Source: an uncultured Muribaculaceae bacterium
GTDB lineage: Bacteria > Bacteroidota > Bacteroidia > Bacteroidales > Muribaculaceae
NCBI GenBank assembly: GCA_910579845.1
Contig: CAJTWL010000010.1
Location: 26,293-90,292, forward strand
Reading direction: 5' to 3'
DNA: 64,000 nucleotides
Below are positions 8,742 to 18,800 of the stretch, in pieces. Each line of letters begins with the position of its first letter. Positions within the stretch are counted from its first letter, which is position 1. The notes beneath the pieces are model-generated. The model searched no databases and was not told the DNA's origin. It saw nothing but the letters and a program-made list of their open reading frames with translations. Both the position numbers and the translations under genes were made by a program.

Positions 8742-9559
8742 TATCCATTATTACAGCAATATACAATCAGCTTCCGATGAACCGGCTTTTTCTGGAATCA
8801 ATCCGTAAGAGCACCCGTACCGATTGGGAACTGATAATTATAGACAACGGTTCTACCGACGGATCCGCGGATTTTTTTGAGAATGCCGGACAAAATATAA
8901 GGGTCATACGCAATGATGCCAATTATTCCTATCCGCATTGTCAGAACCAGGGTATAGATATGGCCCGCGGAGATATTCTCGCATTTCTGAACAATGATAT
9001 AATGCTTTCTGATAATTGGGATGCAAGGCTTTTAAATATTCTTGGAAAGGACGGCTATGAAGCAGTCACCCTCTCCTCAAACGACAATATGCTCGATGAA
9101 AGCGAAGCAAAACGGATAAACCGCCGGTTTAAACGGATCAAATATCCTCTTATATCCTTATTCGGAACTAAAGAATGGGCTTTGAGGATAATGATAAAAT
9201 TTACGTACCGGAATTTCAATAGATTCTGCAACAGACTGTGGAAGCGTGACGGAGTGAAAACAAAAACCGGTTTTGCAGGGAGTGCCGTGATAATGACCCG
9301 CAAGGGTATCGATCTCGTGGGCAAATGGGATGAAACCCAGCAGGGAGCTGATTTTGATTTGTACATGCGCTCCTTGAAACGTTATAAGGAATCCGGGGAC
9401 ATGAAGCCGTTGTCTCTGATCGGCGGCATATATCATCATCATTTCAGCAGATTGACCTTCAATTGTTCATATCCTGAATATGCCGATATAGCAAATATCC
9501 GTACTATAGAGGAGAAATGGGGGGAGAATGTTGTTAAAGAGTATCTGGCAGCACAATGA
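8738..9559 (+). CDS. Family 2 glycosyltransferase
   Basis: A 273-aa GT-A enzyme. The N-terminus ISIITAIYNQLPMNRLFLES, the nucleotide-binding IIDNGSTDGS (about 35-44) and FLNNDIML (DXD-like, about 87-94) identify GT2. The C-terminal half includes GFAGSAVIMTRKG, which helps shape the acceptor site. It overlaps both neighbours by 4 bp (ATGA at 8738 and 9556), so it belongs to one translationally coupled unit for a surface glycan. No membrane helix. Acceptor and sugar unknown. Confidence 0.88.
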   Translation: MISIITAIYNQLPMNRLFLESIRKSTRTDWELIIIDNGSTDGSADFFENAGQNIRVIRNDANYSYPHCQNQGIDMARGDILAFLNNDIMLSDNWDARLLNILGKDGYEAVTLSSNDNMLDESEAKRINRRFKRIKYPLISLFGTKEWALRIMIKFTYRNFNRFCNRLWKRDGVKTKTGFAGSAVIMTRKGIDLVGKWDETQQGADFDLYMRSLKRYKESGDMKPLSLIGGIYHHHFSRLTFNCSYPEYADIANIRTIEEKWGENVVKEYLAAQ

Positions 9560-10419
9560 TATCGATAATAGTCTGTTACATAAGCCCGTCCAAACTGGAT
9601 AAGCTCAAGCGCAACATTTCCGAAACAATCGGTGATGTGCCGTATGAAGTGATTGCTTTAGACAACAGGGAGTCTCCGAAATCAATTGCGGGCGTTTATA
9701 ATGATGGCGCATCAAAAGCAATATATCCCAATCTGTTATTTATCCATGAGGATGCCGGATTTGTAGATAAGAACTGGATGTCTAAGATCGGGGACAAGCT
9801 TGCCGAACCGGATTGCGGGGTAATCGGTTTTGCGGGCTCAAGGTTGATGTCCGATGCGCCGGGAGGCTGGAATGTGTTGCCCGAATACAGCGTATGGAAT
9901 CTGTTGGAAAATGGAAGGATGCTGTCTATGAACATAGAAGAGGACGCAAAACCTTTCAGAGAGGTAGTTGCAGTGGACGGCTTTGCAATGTTTGTGCGCC
10001 GGAATGTGTGGCAGGAGATCGGATTCGATGAGACAATGCTGAGAGGTTTCCATTGTTATGATGTGGATTTCTCACTTTCTGTCGGCTCCTCATATAGGAA
10101 TTATGTTTGTACGGATATACTGCTTTATCATGACTCCAAGGGGAATTTCGGAGAAGCCTAGGCACGTGAGACATTAAGGATGTATAATGACAAATGGAAA
10201 AAACTGTTGCCAAGGCATACAGCAGATGTAAATATGACTACAAAAGAGGAGAAGCGGATTGAGGAGAGAGTTGTCTGGCGCTTTTTGAAGATGATGAAAA
10301 AATATGGAATGCAGGATTCCGGGCTGGTAAAACGGTTTAAACATTATTCTCCTACTATAAGTCATTTAAAACACTTGTTTAAGGCGGAACTCGGAATGCG
10401 TTCCCTGATGAAATTATAA
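9556..10419 (+). pseudogene. Glycosyltransferase (Glyco_tranf_2_5-like) interrupted by an in-frame TAG
   Basis: The first part, 9556-10161, encodes 201 aa: a GT-A-like domain with FIHEDAGFVDKNWM (metal site, HEDAGF) and AVDGFAMFVRRNVWQEIGFD. Translation stops at TAG 10159-10161 after GNFGEA, but the same frame continues without break as ARETLRMYNDKWKKLLP and on to a TAA at 10417-10419. With the stop read through, the protein is 287 aa and runs to within 8 bp of the next gene, matching the tight spacing of the cluster. One base change (TGG or CAG to TAG) would explain it. The 201-aa part keeps the donor-site motif and might retain activity. Sequencing error or a phase-variable stop are alternatives. 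Confidence 0.8.
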
Positions 10420-10426
10420 TAGGCTT

Positions 10427-11260
10427 ATGAAAGCTTCTGTAATAATATCTGTATATAACCATTTCGAATGGCTGCGTCTTATACTGGATGCCTTGAGAAT
10501 GCAGACATTCAAGGATTTCGAGGTTGTAATAGCCGATGACGGTTCTTCACAGGAAACTGTCGAGGCTTTGCATGAATATATTGCACGACATCCTGAGCTG
10601 AAGATAATCCATTCCTGGCATCCCGATGAGGGATGGAGAAAAAACAAAGCTCTTAATCAGGCTGTACGTGTCTCGACAGGTGAATATCTGATATTTATAG
10701 ATGGTGATTGCATACCTCATCCCTGTTTTGTCGAAGATCACATGCGGATATGCAGACATGGGATAGTGACAGGAGGCAGACGAGTCGAGACTTCGGAAGA
10801 AGTCTCACAGTGGCTTGAAAGTCTTGAGACATTGCCGAAGAATTATTTTGACAAGGCACGCAGTCTGATGCTGAAAGGTGTATTCCGCAACAAACTCGGA
10901 GAGACCTGCGCGCAATTGCGTCGTACATGGCGTTTCCCATATATAGGAGGAAAGGCTCTCGGCATAAAACCACAGGGTATACTCGGAGCTAATTTCGGTC
11001 TTTATCGCGAAGATTTTGAAAAAGTTAATGGTTTTGACGAGAGATATGTGCATGCCGGAACGGGAGAGGATTGCGACATTGATGTACGTCTTGCGAATGC
11101 GGGAATCCGTCATGTCAAGGCATCCCATTATGCATTGATGCTCCATCGCCACCACGACCGTCTGAACTGGGACTGGCAAGAGAATGCGGAATTGCTGAAG
11201 AAAGCTACAGATGACCGGCTGACTTACATAGAAACCGGATTAAACAGAAAAGAGTCATGA
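10427..11260 (+). CDS. Family 2 glycosyltransferase with C-terminal GT7-like segment
   Basis: A 277-aa GT-A enzyme. KASVIISVYNHFEWLRLI opens the domain; IADDGSSQET and FIDGDCIPH (DXD) bind the nucleotide sugar and metal. Near the C-terminus NGFDERYVHAGTGEDCDIDV resembles the Glyco_transf_7C segment that contacts donor and acceptor in chondroitin-polymerase-like enzymes. The next gene is a clear paralogue with the same order of motifs, and the two overlap by 4 bp (ATGA at 11257), so they probably arose by duplication and add successive sugars to one glycan. Located in the cytosol or at the inner face of the membrane. Confidence 0.88.
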   Translation: MKASVIISVYNHFEWLRLILDALRMQTFKDFEVVIADDGSSQETVEALHEYIARHPELKIIHSWHPDEGWRKNKALNQAVRVSTGEYLIFIDGDCIPHPCFVEDHMRICRHGIVTGGRRVETSEEVSQWLESLETLPKNYFDKARSLMLKGVFRNKLGETCAQLRRTWRFPYIGGKALGIKPQGILGANFGLYREDFEKVNGFDERYVHAGTGEDCDIDVRLANAGIRHVKASHYALMLHRHHDRLNWDWQENAELLKKATDDRLTYIETGLNRKES

Positions 11261-12063
11261 AAAGTTCCCTTATCATATCTACATACAACCGCCCGGACGC
11301 TCTTAAGATATGCCTGGAAAGTGTACGCAAACTCGCCGTATATCCTGATGAGGTTATTGTTGGAGATGACGGTTCAACAGAAGAGACACGTCTGTTAGTT
11401 GATGAATTACGGAAAGATTTTCCGGTGCCACTGAAATATATATGGCAGCCGGACGAGGGATTCAGGCTTGCGGCGATACGCAACAAGTGTATTGCGGCTG
11501 CTTCGGGAGAATATATCATTCAGATTGACGGAGATATATTCCTGCACAAGATGTTTGTAGCCGATCATCTGAGGAATGCTCGTCCGGGTCATTTCCTGAA
11601 AGGTGGCAGGGTACAGCTTGATGATGTCCGCTCCAGACAGATATGTGTCTCCGGTAAAGTTCCATGGATTCATCCGCTTAGTAACGGCATAGAGGCTAAG
11701 CGACCTAACGCTTTGCGTTTTTCTAATCTTGCAATATATCTCGCACCCCGTTATCGTAAAAATCGGGACAATGTATTGGGATGCAATATGTCTTTTTATA
11801 AGAAGGATCTGATTGCTGTCAACGGATATGATGAGGATTTCAGCGGATGGGGTGGAGAAGATCTTGACATCTCTTTCAGACTCCGGAATGCAGGTATTGG
11901 GAAACGCTATCTCAAGTTCTGTGCCCTGACATACCATCTCTGGCATAAAGAAGCTTCCATGGACAAAAGTTCGGGAAATCATGCGATTGCATACAGTCAT
12001 CGCGAGACATCAGCCATTCGGTGCATTCACGGTCTTGACCAATATCTTGCAGATGATAAATAA
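11257..12063 (+). CDS. Family 2 glycosyltransferase, paralogue of the preceding gene
   Basis: A 268-aa GT-A enzyme. KSSLIISTYNRPDALKICLE, VGDDGSTEET and IQIDGDIFLH form the donor site. GCNMSFYKKDLIAVNGYDED followed by GWGGEDLDISFRLRNAG is the GT7-like C-terminal segment. This is the last gene of the five-gene glycan cluster; 69 bp separate it from the next start, which has its own promoter-like box. Substrates unknown. Confidence 0.88.
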   Translation: MKSSLIISTYNRPDALKICLESVRKLAVYPDEVIVGDDGSTEETRLLVDELRKDFPVPLKYIWQPDEGFRLAAIRNKCIAAASGEYIIQIDGDIFLHKMFVADHLRNARPGHFLKGGRVQLDDVRSRQICVSGKVPWIHPLSNGIEAKRPNALRFSNLAIYLAPRYRKNRDNVLGCNMSFYKKDLIAVNGYDEDFSGWGGEDLDISFRLRNAGIGKRYLKFCALTYHLWHKEASMDKSSGNHAIAYSHRETSAIRCIHGLDQYLADDK

Positions 12064-12119
12064 TAGAAACCTGCGCCATGCTTGCGACCCCAAATTCACA
12101 TTTATTTTTAAACAACTTC

Positions 12120-12127
12120 TAAATTTG
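12120..12127 (+). promoter_or_regulatory. -7 box just upstream of the 210-aa membrane protein
   Basis: TAAATTTG is followed by CAGTA and the ATG at 12133. This fits a start of transcription at or beside the initiation codon. The -33 region is poor (only an ATTC at about the right place). Confidence 0.4.
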
Positions 12128-12132
12128 CAGTA

Positions 12133-12765
12133 ATGACACATAGAGGATTTTACGAAAGGTATTTCATCACCCCCTTTTTTCGTGACTTCAAGAATTACAA
12201 AGATAGAGTGGACCTTAAGGATATGTTGCGCACTCTTATGGCATGGGGGGTGGCAACACTGGGACTTGTCGGATTGCTTTTAGGACAGGTCGGGCTCCTC
12301 GGTCCGGAGGTGGGATTTTCAACCTTATATATAATCGGGGGAATCTGGCTGTTGTGGAGTGCTGTAGGGTTATGTGCTCTTTTCTCAAGATATTTTAAAT
12401 CATCCGGCGACAGAGAAGCTTATGATACCCCAAAACCGGTTGCTGTGCTCGGTATAGACAAACTCCTTGCCGTGGTTTGTGTTTTGTTCTTCATTTTTGG
12501 AATTCTGATGATGGCAACCACACTCAACAGTGGCGAACTCAATATGTCTACGGGCACAGGAGAATATGACGAGGACAATCCGATACTTAACAGCGACAAG
12601 GTAGAGGAGGAAGCAATCTTCAATTATATGAATTACGACGAGACTCCTCCGGTAACGGAAGACACTGTGTCGGTTGAAGAGGAAGATACAGTTTCATTAC
12701 AGGAAATTTTTGATCCGGCAGCTGTAAGTCCCTCAGCACAGGAAGACACCACCTATATTGAATAA
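12133..12765 (+). CDS. Unrecognised membrane protein with acidic tail
   Basis: I do not recognise this 210-aa protein. The N-terminus (MTHRGFYERYF, FRDFKNYKDRVDLKDM) is charged. Hydrophobic segments follow at about residues 33-55, 62-86 and 112-131. The last 65 residues are very acidic (VEEEAIFNYMNYDE, VEEEDTVSLQEIFDP) and likely unstructured. It stands between the glycosyltransferase cluster and a terminator shared with pckA, so it may be a single-gene transcript. A leaderless mRNA is possible because the -7 box ends 5 nt before the ATG. No function can be assigned. Confidence 0.75.
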   Translation: MTHRGFYERYFITPFFRDFKNYKDRVDLKDMLRTLMAWGVATLGLVGLLLGQVGLLGPEVGFSTLYIIGGIWLLWSAVGLCALFSRYFKSSGDREAYDTPKPVAVLGIDKLLAVVCVLFFIFGILMMATTLNSGELNMSTGTGEYDEDNPILNSDKVEEEAIFNYMNYDETPPVTEDTVSVEEEDTVSLQEIFDPAAVSPSAQEDTTYIE

Positions 12766-12789
12766 TAGAGCAATGGAATAGAAATAAAG

Positions 12790-12834
12790 CAATATAAAAA
12801 GAGACATCCCGTCGGGATGTCTCTTTTTATATTG
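12790..12834. terminator. 22-bp stem bidirectional terminator
   Basis: Positions 12790-12811 and 12813-12834 are perfect complements around T812. The core GAGACATCCC is flanked by A-run and T-run, giving a U-rich tail on both strands. It ends the plus-strand membrane-protein gene and the minus-strand pckA. Confidence 0.92.
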
Positions 12835-12850
12835 AAAAACAGGTCATTTA

Positions 12851-14455
12851 TCAGAGTTTAGGACCGGCAGCTACAAGAGCCTTGCCTGCCGCATTAGTTT
12901 CGAATTTCTTGAAGTTGTTGATAAACATCTCGGCGAGTTTCTTTGCTTTCTCCTCCCATTCTTTAGGATCTGCATATGTGTCTCGCGGATCAAGAATAGC
13001 CGGATTTACGCCCGGAAGCTCAGTCGGAATGACAAAATCGAAATAAGGAAGAACCTTTGTAGGAGCTTTCTCGATATCACCATTCAGGATATCGTCGATA
13101 ATACCGCGGGTATCAGGAATTGAGATACGTTTGCCTGTACCGTTCCAACCTGTGTTTACAAGATATGCCTTTGCACCGTTGAGGCTCATCTTCTTCTCAA
13201 GTTCCTCGGCATATTTTGTCGGGTGGAGCGAGAGGAATGCCTGACCGAAGCAAGCAGAGAATGTAGGAGTAGGCTCTGTGATACCACGCTCTGTACCTGC
13301 AAGTTTTGCGGTAAAGCCACTGAGGAAATAGTATTTTGCCTGCTCGTTGTTAAGGAGCGCTACAGGAGGAAGTACTCCGAATGCGTCAGCACTCAGGAAG
13401 ATAACCTGTTTTGCAGCCGGACCTTTGGAAACCGGTTTAACGATATTCTCGATGTGATAGATCGGATAGGAAACGCGGGTGTTCTCTGTCACGCTCTTGT
13501 CTGCAAAATCGCATTTACCGCCAGCCTCAACTGTAACGTTCTCCAGAAGAGCGTCACGCTTGATTGCACCGTAAATATCAGGTTCATTCTCTTTTGAGAG
13601 GTTGATAACCTTAGCGTAGCAGCCACCCTCATAGTTGAAGATACCGTCATCATCCCAGCCGTGCTCGTCATCACCGATGAGTTTACGTTTCGGATCGGTA
13701 GAAAGAGTAGTCTTGCCTGTTCCGGAAAGACCGAAGAAGATAGCCGAGGAAGTCTCCTCCATATTGGTGTTTGCTGAGCAGTGCATTGATGCAATGCCAC
13801 GAAGAGGATTGAAGTAGTTCATCATAGAGAACATACCTTTCTTCATCTCGCCACCGTACCATGTGTTGATGATAACCTGTTCGCGCTGTTTGATATTGAA
13901 TGCGACAACAGTCTCTGAATGAAGACCGAGTTCCTTATAGTTCTCGCATTTTGCTTTTGATGCATTGAATACAACGAAGTCGGGCTTGAAGTCTTTGAGT
14001 TCTTCTGCTGTAGGACGGATAAACATGTTTGTCACGAAGTGTGCCTGCCATGCTACCTCCATAATGAAGCGAACATTAAGACGTGTAGCCTCATTGGCAC
14101 CACAGAAACAGTCAACTACGTAAAGGGTCTTGTCGCAAAGTTCCTTAACGGCTTTTTCACGAAGCTGATCCCATACCTCTGTAGTGATTGGCTTATTATC
14201 GTTCTTATATCCGTCGGTTGTCCACCATACAGTATCTTCTGTAACCTCATCCTTTACAAGGTATTTGTCCTTAGGAGAACGGCCTGTGTAAACGCCGGTG
14301 AATACGTCAACAGCGCCGAGGTCGGTCTCGATGCCTTTCTCGTAACCTTCGAGAGCAGGATTTGTCTCATCTTTGTAAAGTTCTTCGTAAGAGGGGTTGT
14401 GAATAATGTTTTTCACATCCTTGATCCCATACTGGGAAAGATCTAATGTAGCCAT
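12851..14455 (-). CDS. pckA: ATP-dependent phosphoenolpyruvate carboxykinase
   Basis: A 534-aa enzyme that interconverts oxaloacetate plus ATP with phosphoenolpyruvate, CO2 and ADP. Visible motifs are TGRSPKDKY (substrate Arg), WYGGEMKKG (metal and substrate site), the P-loop GLSGTGKTTLS near residue 240 and DDEHGWDDDG. Length and motifs are those of the ATP-type family. In anaerobic Bacteroidales it commonly runs in the carboxylating direction towards succinate, conserving ATP (known for relatives, not shown here). Transcribed alone, with a leader of up to about 170 nt (see 14456-14805). Confidence 0.98.
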   Translation of the reverse strand: MATLDLSQYGIKDVKNIIHNPSYEELYKDETNPALEGYEKGIETDLGAVDVFTGVYTGRSPKDKYLVKDEVTEDTVWWTTDGYKNDNKPITTEVWDQLREKAVKELCDKTLYVVDCFCGANEATRLNVRFIMEVAWQAHFVTNMFIRPTAEELKDFKPDFVVFNASKAKCENYKELGLHSETVVAFNIKQREQVIINTWYGGEMKKGMFSMMNYFNPLRGIASMHCSANTNMEETSSAIFFGLSGTGKTTLSTDPKRKLIGDDEHGWDDDGIFNYEGGCYAKVINLSKENEPDIYGAIKRDALLENVTVEAGGKCDFADKSVTENTRVSYPIYHIENIVKPVSKGPAAKQVIFLSADAFGVLPPVALLNNEQAKYYFLSGFTAKLAGTERGITEPTPTFSACFGQAFLSLHPTKYAEELEKKMSLNGAKAYLVNTGWNGTGKRISIPDTRGIIDDILNGDIEKAPTKVLPYFDFVIPTELPGVNPAILDPRDTYADPKEWEEKAKKLAEMFINNFKKFETNAAGKALVAAGPKL

Positions 14456-14805
14456 AAATCTTATATATTTATTTGGGTTTTAGTTTAATTTTCCTATATA
14501 CGGTCTAAATGACCTCTGTATCTTAAACACTGTATATCCCGTATCAACCCGCAATAATGGTGAAAGTTAACATACATTCCGATTATTTAGGATTGCGGGG
14601 TGCAATTGTTGCAAAAGCGAGGTAATCCGTATCGCAAAATTAATCAATTTTTTTTAAATAAAATCCTAATTAAAGAAAAAATTCATTAATTAAATTTCTT
14701 TTTTGACAGAACTTTTTCTTTGCGGTTTGGATTTGACGCAAACATGTCTTTCCCGGCACGTTCACGTTGTTGTATGACTTCAAAGGTGGTAAACAGCCGT
14801 GGAGA
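14456..14805 (-). other. 350-bp gene-free leader and promoter region of pckA
   Basis: No gene is visible. On the minus strand TAATTTTG at 14642-14635 is a candidate -7 box, which would give a leader of about 170 nt before the pckA ATG. In that leader CCCGCAAT (near 14598) and ATTGCGGG (near 14549) can pair across about 30 nt. The stretch 14640-14710 is very AT-rich. The 3' side of the acyltransferase gene starts at 14806 and no hairpin for it is evident. Confidence 0.4.
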
Positions 14806-15816
14806 TCAAACAAGACGGAGCCGTGTTTTGATAATGCCGTGAAGTCGGGAAACCGAACCAGATAAAAGTGAATACAATTTCATCGTACAGACAGAAAGGA
14901 ACCACGAGGCAAGAAGGATAACCAATACACGCACTACCGGATTTCCAAGCACCGGTGTCATGAATTTGAAAAGAGTTTTTGTGGAAGCTGTAAAGAACAA
15001 TGCGTGCAGAAACCAGATATGCATAGACTTGATTCCTAAATCTGTAAGGGCAATCTTAACCCAGCCATAAACCTTTGAAACCGTAATCGAAAAAGCCTCT
15101 GCCGAGTCACAAAGAAGCGCCACCGATGCCGCAAACAACGGAACGACCGCAAAATCAGCTATTTTCGCATACGGAATTCCCCTGAAAATATATAAAACGA
15201 CTATAGCAACTACAGATGCAATAAGAATCTTCTTCCCGGGTTTGATATCTAAATGCGAAAATACTTTATAATGTGCCAGCCAGTATGCCGCCATCACTAT
15301 CGGCATAAACTGGAAATAGCGTATAAACCGACTTGCAAAACTATAATACGGCATTTGCGGGAATGTCACCAATGCCCAATAAGCGCCCCCGGAACACAGA
15401 AGCATCGGCATCAACCCACGCCATCCGTAACGGTCAATAACCCGGGAGATAAAAGGCATACTTAGCATCGCCATTATATAGAAGTTTATATACCAGCAAT
15501 AATAGTTCAACCCTCCCCACAGACCGAACATATTCATCACTACCTGTTCTACCGACACTTTATAATGTGTGTAAAATATTGCTATTGGCAGACATATTCC
15601 CAGCAGAATGAACCAGAAATGAGCCAACAGATGCCAGATACGTTTTGCGGCATGCCTCAAATCCCGTGTTTTGGCGAACTCATACCCATATCCGACAAGG
15701 AAGGAAAACAACGGCACCGCAAAGGGTATAATTTTCCCCGGACATGAATGTCCCGTCACCATCAGAATAATTGCAAGACCTCTGATTATCCTTGACTTAT
15801 CATTCCCAAACTGCAT
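14806..15816 (-). CDS. Acyltransferase 3 family membrane protein
   Basis: A 336-aa polytopic protein with about ten hydrophobic segments. The N-terminal RIIRGLAIILMVTGHSC with its conserved His, and PFAVPLFSFLVGYGYEFA, are typical of the AT3 family (PF01757). These inner-membrane enzymes O-acylate sugars of lipopolysaccharide, exopolysaccharide or peptidoglycan. There is no SGNH domain at the C-terminus. It lies between AsmA and pckA on the same strand with its own spacing. The target glycan is unknown; the glycan cluster at 7.7-12.1 kb is an obvious but unproven partner. Confidence 0.85.
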   Translation of the reverse strand: MQFGNDKSRIIRGLAIILMVTGHSCPGKIIPFAVPLFSFLVGYGYEFAKTRDLRHAAKRIWHLLAHFWFILLGICLPIAIFYTHYKVSVEQVVMNMFGLWGGLNYYCWYINFYIMAMLSMPFISRVIDRYGWRGLMPMLLCSGGAYWALVTFPQMPYYSFASRFIRYFQFMPIVMAAYWLAHYKVFSHLDIKPGKKILIASVVAIVVLYIFRGIPYAKIADFAVVPLFAASVALLCDSAEAFSITVSKVYGWVKIALTDLGIKSMHIWFLHALFFTASTKTLFKFMTPVLGNPVVRVLVILLASWFLSVCTMKLYSLLSGSVSRLHGIIKTRLRLV

Positions 15817-15880
15817 AATTCCAAATCAATTCATTTAGATTATGCAAATTTACGAAATTTATAGATTCCTGCAGGCCGCT

Positions 15881-18800
15881 TTATTTGAAAATATATTCCG
15901 ATTCAGGCGTTGTATCAGACTGTGCCGCTTTGTGAACAAACTCCTTGAAATATTTGCGCACAACACGTACGATATTTACTTTGTGATCCTCAATAATTGA
16001 CCTTGTAACCATCCCTCCCTGATCTTCTTTATACGTCACTCCTCCGAAACGCAACTGCGGATCCGAAAAATTACCCTTTATATTTATTCCGAACGGTATA
16101 GGCACAGGTGATTTCTTAACGCCTACATGATAATACATGTCACCGTTAAAATTATTCACACCCTCCATACGAAGTTCATAACGATCAAAATCAAAATCAA
16201 ACGGATAAAGCATAAGAAGATTATCCGCTACCTGAGCGTGCACATTCATATCCGGGATATGAATGTCACCCGAATTGTGAATCATAAGCATTCTGGTCAC
16301 CTTTCTTATAAAACGATCCTGATGTACAGTCAACCCTCTTCCCTTTACAAGCATATCGGCTTTGACAGATGGAATATCTACAAACATATTCGGGAAATAT
16401 CCCATATTGGCATTTATATCAGCAGATAATATCCCGGACAAATTTTTCATCTGAGGCATCATCAACAACAAGGTATGAAAATTCTTGAAGAAATTCACCA
16501 CATTAACATCGTGTATCCCCCCGTTGAGCGTCAAACCCATTCTCTCTATATTTCCGGTATTCATTTTGAGATCCAACCCTACAGCACCGAAGTCTGATGA
16601 AATATCAAGCCTCTTCACATCCGCGTTTCCATTGCCGATTGAGATATCGGCAGCCAGATCTTCAAGCCTCAGGTTCATATAACGAGTCATCTTCGCCGAT
16701 GCATGAATATCCGCAAAAAGATTTCTTGGGATAAGCAAGGCTGTTGTATCGGAAGCCGTCAGTCGATCGGTCCTGTCGTCTACCGTATTATCGACATATG
16801 TCTCATTCTTTGTAATCCTTAGTCCTCTTTCATAAGCACCGGCAATCTGATTGATCTGAATTGTGTCGAGAGCGGCATATAAATTCACATATAACGGAGA
16901 GATACCCGTACCACATATAAACCGGCGCAGATCGCGCACATGAGCGGCAAGATCCATTCCAGAAGACTGTGAACTAAGGTGCAGCTTATGCAATCGTATA
17001 GAATCAAGCGACGCTTCCGCATAAAGGTTATCAAATCTGTTCAACACCGGGAAAGAGGGGGTCCGCAACTCACCGCCCGCAATCTTCAATGACGCATGGA
17101 TCTTCCATTTAAGAAGTTCCCTTCTCACCGAATCAGGCAGTACGGACATAATATATTTTGATGAATGCGGGAACATTCCCAAAGCCTTGTCATCTATATC
17201 CCATGCTTCCGGAACTGAAAAATGCGATAGTTTTACCGGCTTGGATAATTTCTTTGCCGAGAATTTAGTCTGAATTCCCCGAAGATCAAGCGTAGAGCCC
17301 TCAAGTTTGCCTCTCACAGATTCACCATTGAAATCCAATGCCGCAGCAACCGGTTTACGCGCTGTGAGATCAGCATTTACATATCCATGGGCAGACACTC
17401 CTGTAAGCGATACATCCGTCGCATTCCCGTGATCGATGAAACGTAATCCTGCAGAAGTTATTTTTACATTAAAGGGAATCCTGTCTGCGGCAAAAGATCC
17501 CATCTTACCTCTTATATCCAATTTCAAAGTCTTGCCTGATGCCTTGAAACTTTTGGCAGGATAGCGCAGTCGGAAGTCAGTAAGCGATGCTTCACCTTTT
17601 ATATCCACATCATTGATATTTCCACCGGTTATATCAGATAAGGCAAAACTTCCGGAAACTGTTGTGGAAAGATCTCCTTTAAGTCCCAAAGATGACAGGC
17701 TCTTTATACTCTTCCCTATTTCAGAGGCATTCCCGAAACCTGTTATCTTAAATCTTATTAACGGAGCTGAAACAAAATTATCCACATGTGCCGACAAATT
17801 CAGATTCATCCCCTCTCCTGTAAGCCGGAAACGGGGTAAATCAAAACGGGATCCTGCCATATTCCCGCCATCAAAAAAGAGCTTGCCGCTTCCTTCCATA
17901 TTCCGGATGGTATAACTGTTATTTGTATCGAACAAATAGCTAAGCTTACCCTCCACAACATTTACATTCACTTCTGCCGAAGGCAATTCAGAAGCATAAA
18001 ACCTGTATGGTGTCTTAAGTTGCGCGGTGGCATTCATGACAATATCCACATCTACAGAACCGGAAATAGGAACATATTCATGTGGCAGATACCCGAGGAG
18101 ACCCATCACATTAAAATCGGAAATCCTGTAACTCAACATATTTATTTGCGGGTCTTTGCCGACTTTCAGATCAATATCAAGTTTCCCGTGTGTATTACCG
18201 AGGTCTATGGAATAGTCTTTCGCAGTTATAGCAAACGGCGCAAACTTCAATCCAACTTCTCCATTCAATGAGAACGGAAATCCCTGTAAGAGCTGAAGCT
18301 TATTTACAACAGCATCAATATAACCGTCAATAATCAGCTGATATCTGTCAATGTCATCATGATCCCTATTCAGTGCCACATCCCTCAGATCGACATTTAT
18401 CTGCGACTTCGTGACACAATTGTAAAATTTTATATTCAGAGGATTATTAAATTTCAACTTATTCACTGTGATATAAGGGACACCACCAGACTTGTCTCCG
18501 GATGGAAAGATATTATAGTTTGTTATGGAATCCGCAACAGCCACAAGATTCATATCCATCGAGTCCACCTCCAGATCCTTAAGATAGATTCTTCCCCTAA
18601 GAAGACTTATAAGATCAATACCTCCCCGTATTCCTGATGTGGATACAAGACATGATGCTCCGGAAGGGAGCTGTTTCTTTAGTTCAGGACCTATACTGTC
18701 AAAACTATGGCTTATTATCTTCATGGAATCCAACTCGATGCATAGATGCGGAAAAGAAGACCATAATGTGAAGCGGGCATTATACACCTTCACTTCGGCA

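Noticed and set aside
10159..10161. TAG read as pyrrolysine
   Set aside because: Nothing in the window suggests a pyrrolysine system, and a glycosyltransferase is not a known user. A nonsense change is simpler.
11407..12000. 197-codon open frame on the minus strand
   Set aside because: Antisense to a well-supported GT2 gene.
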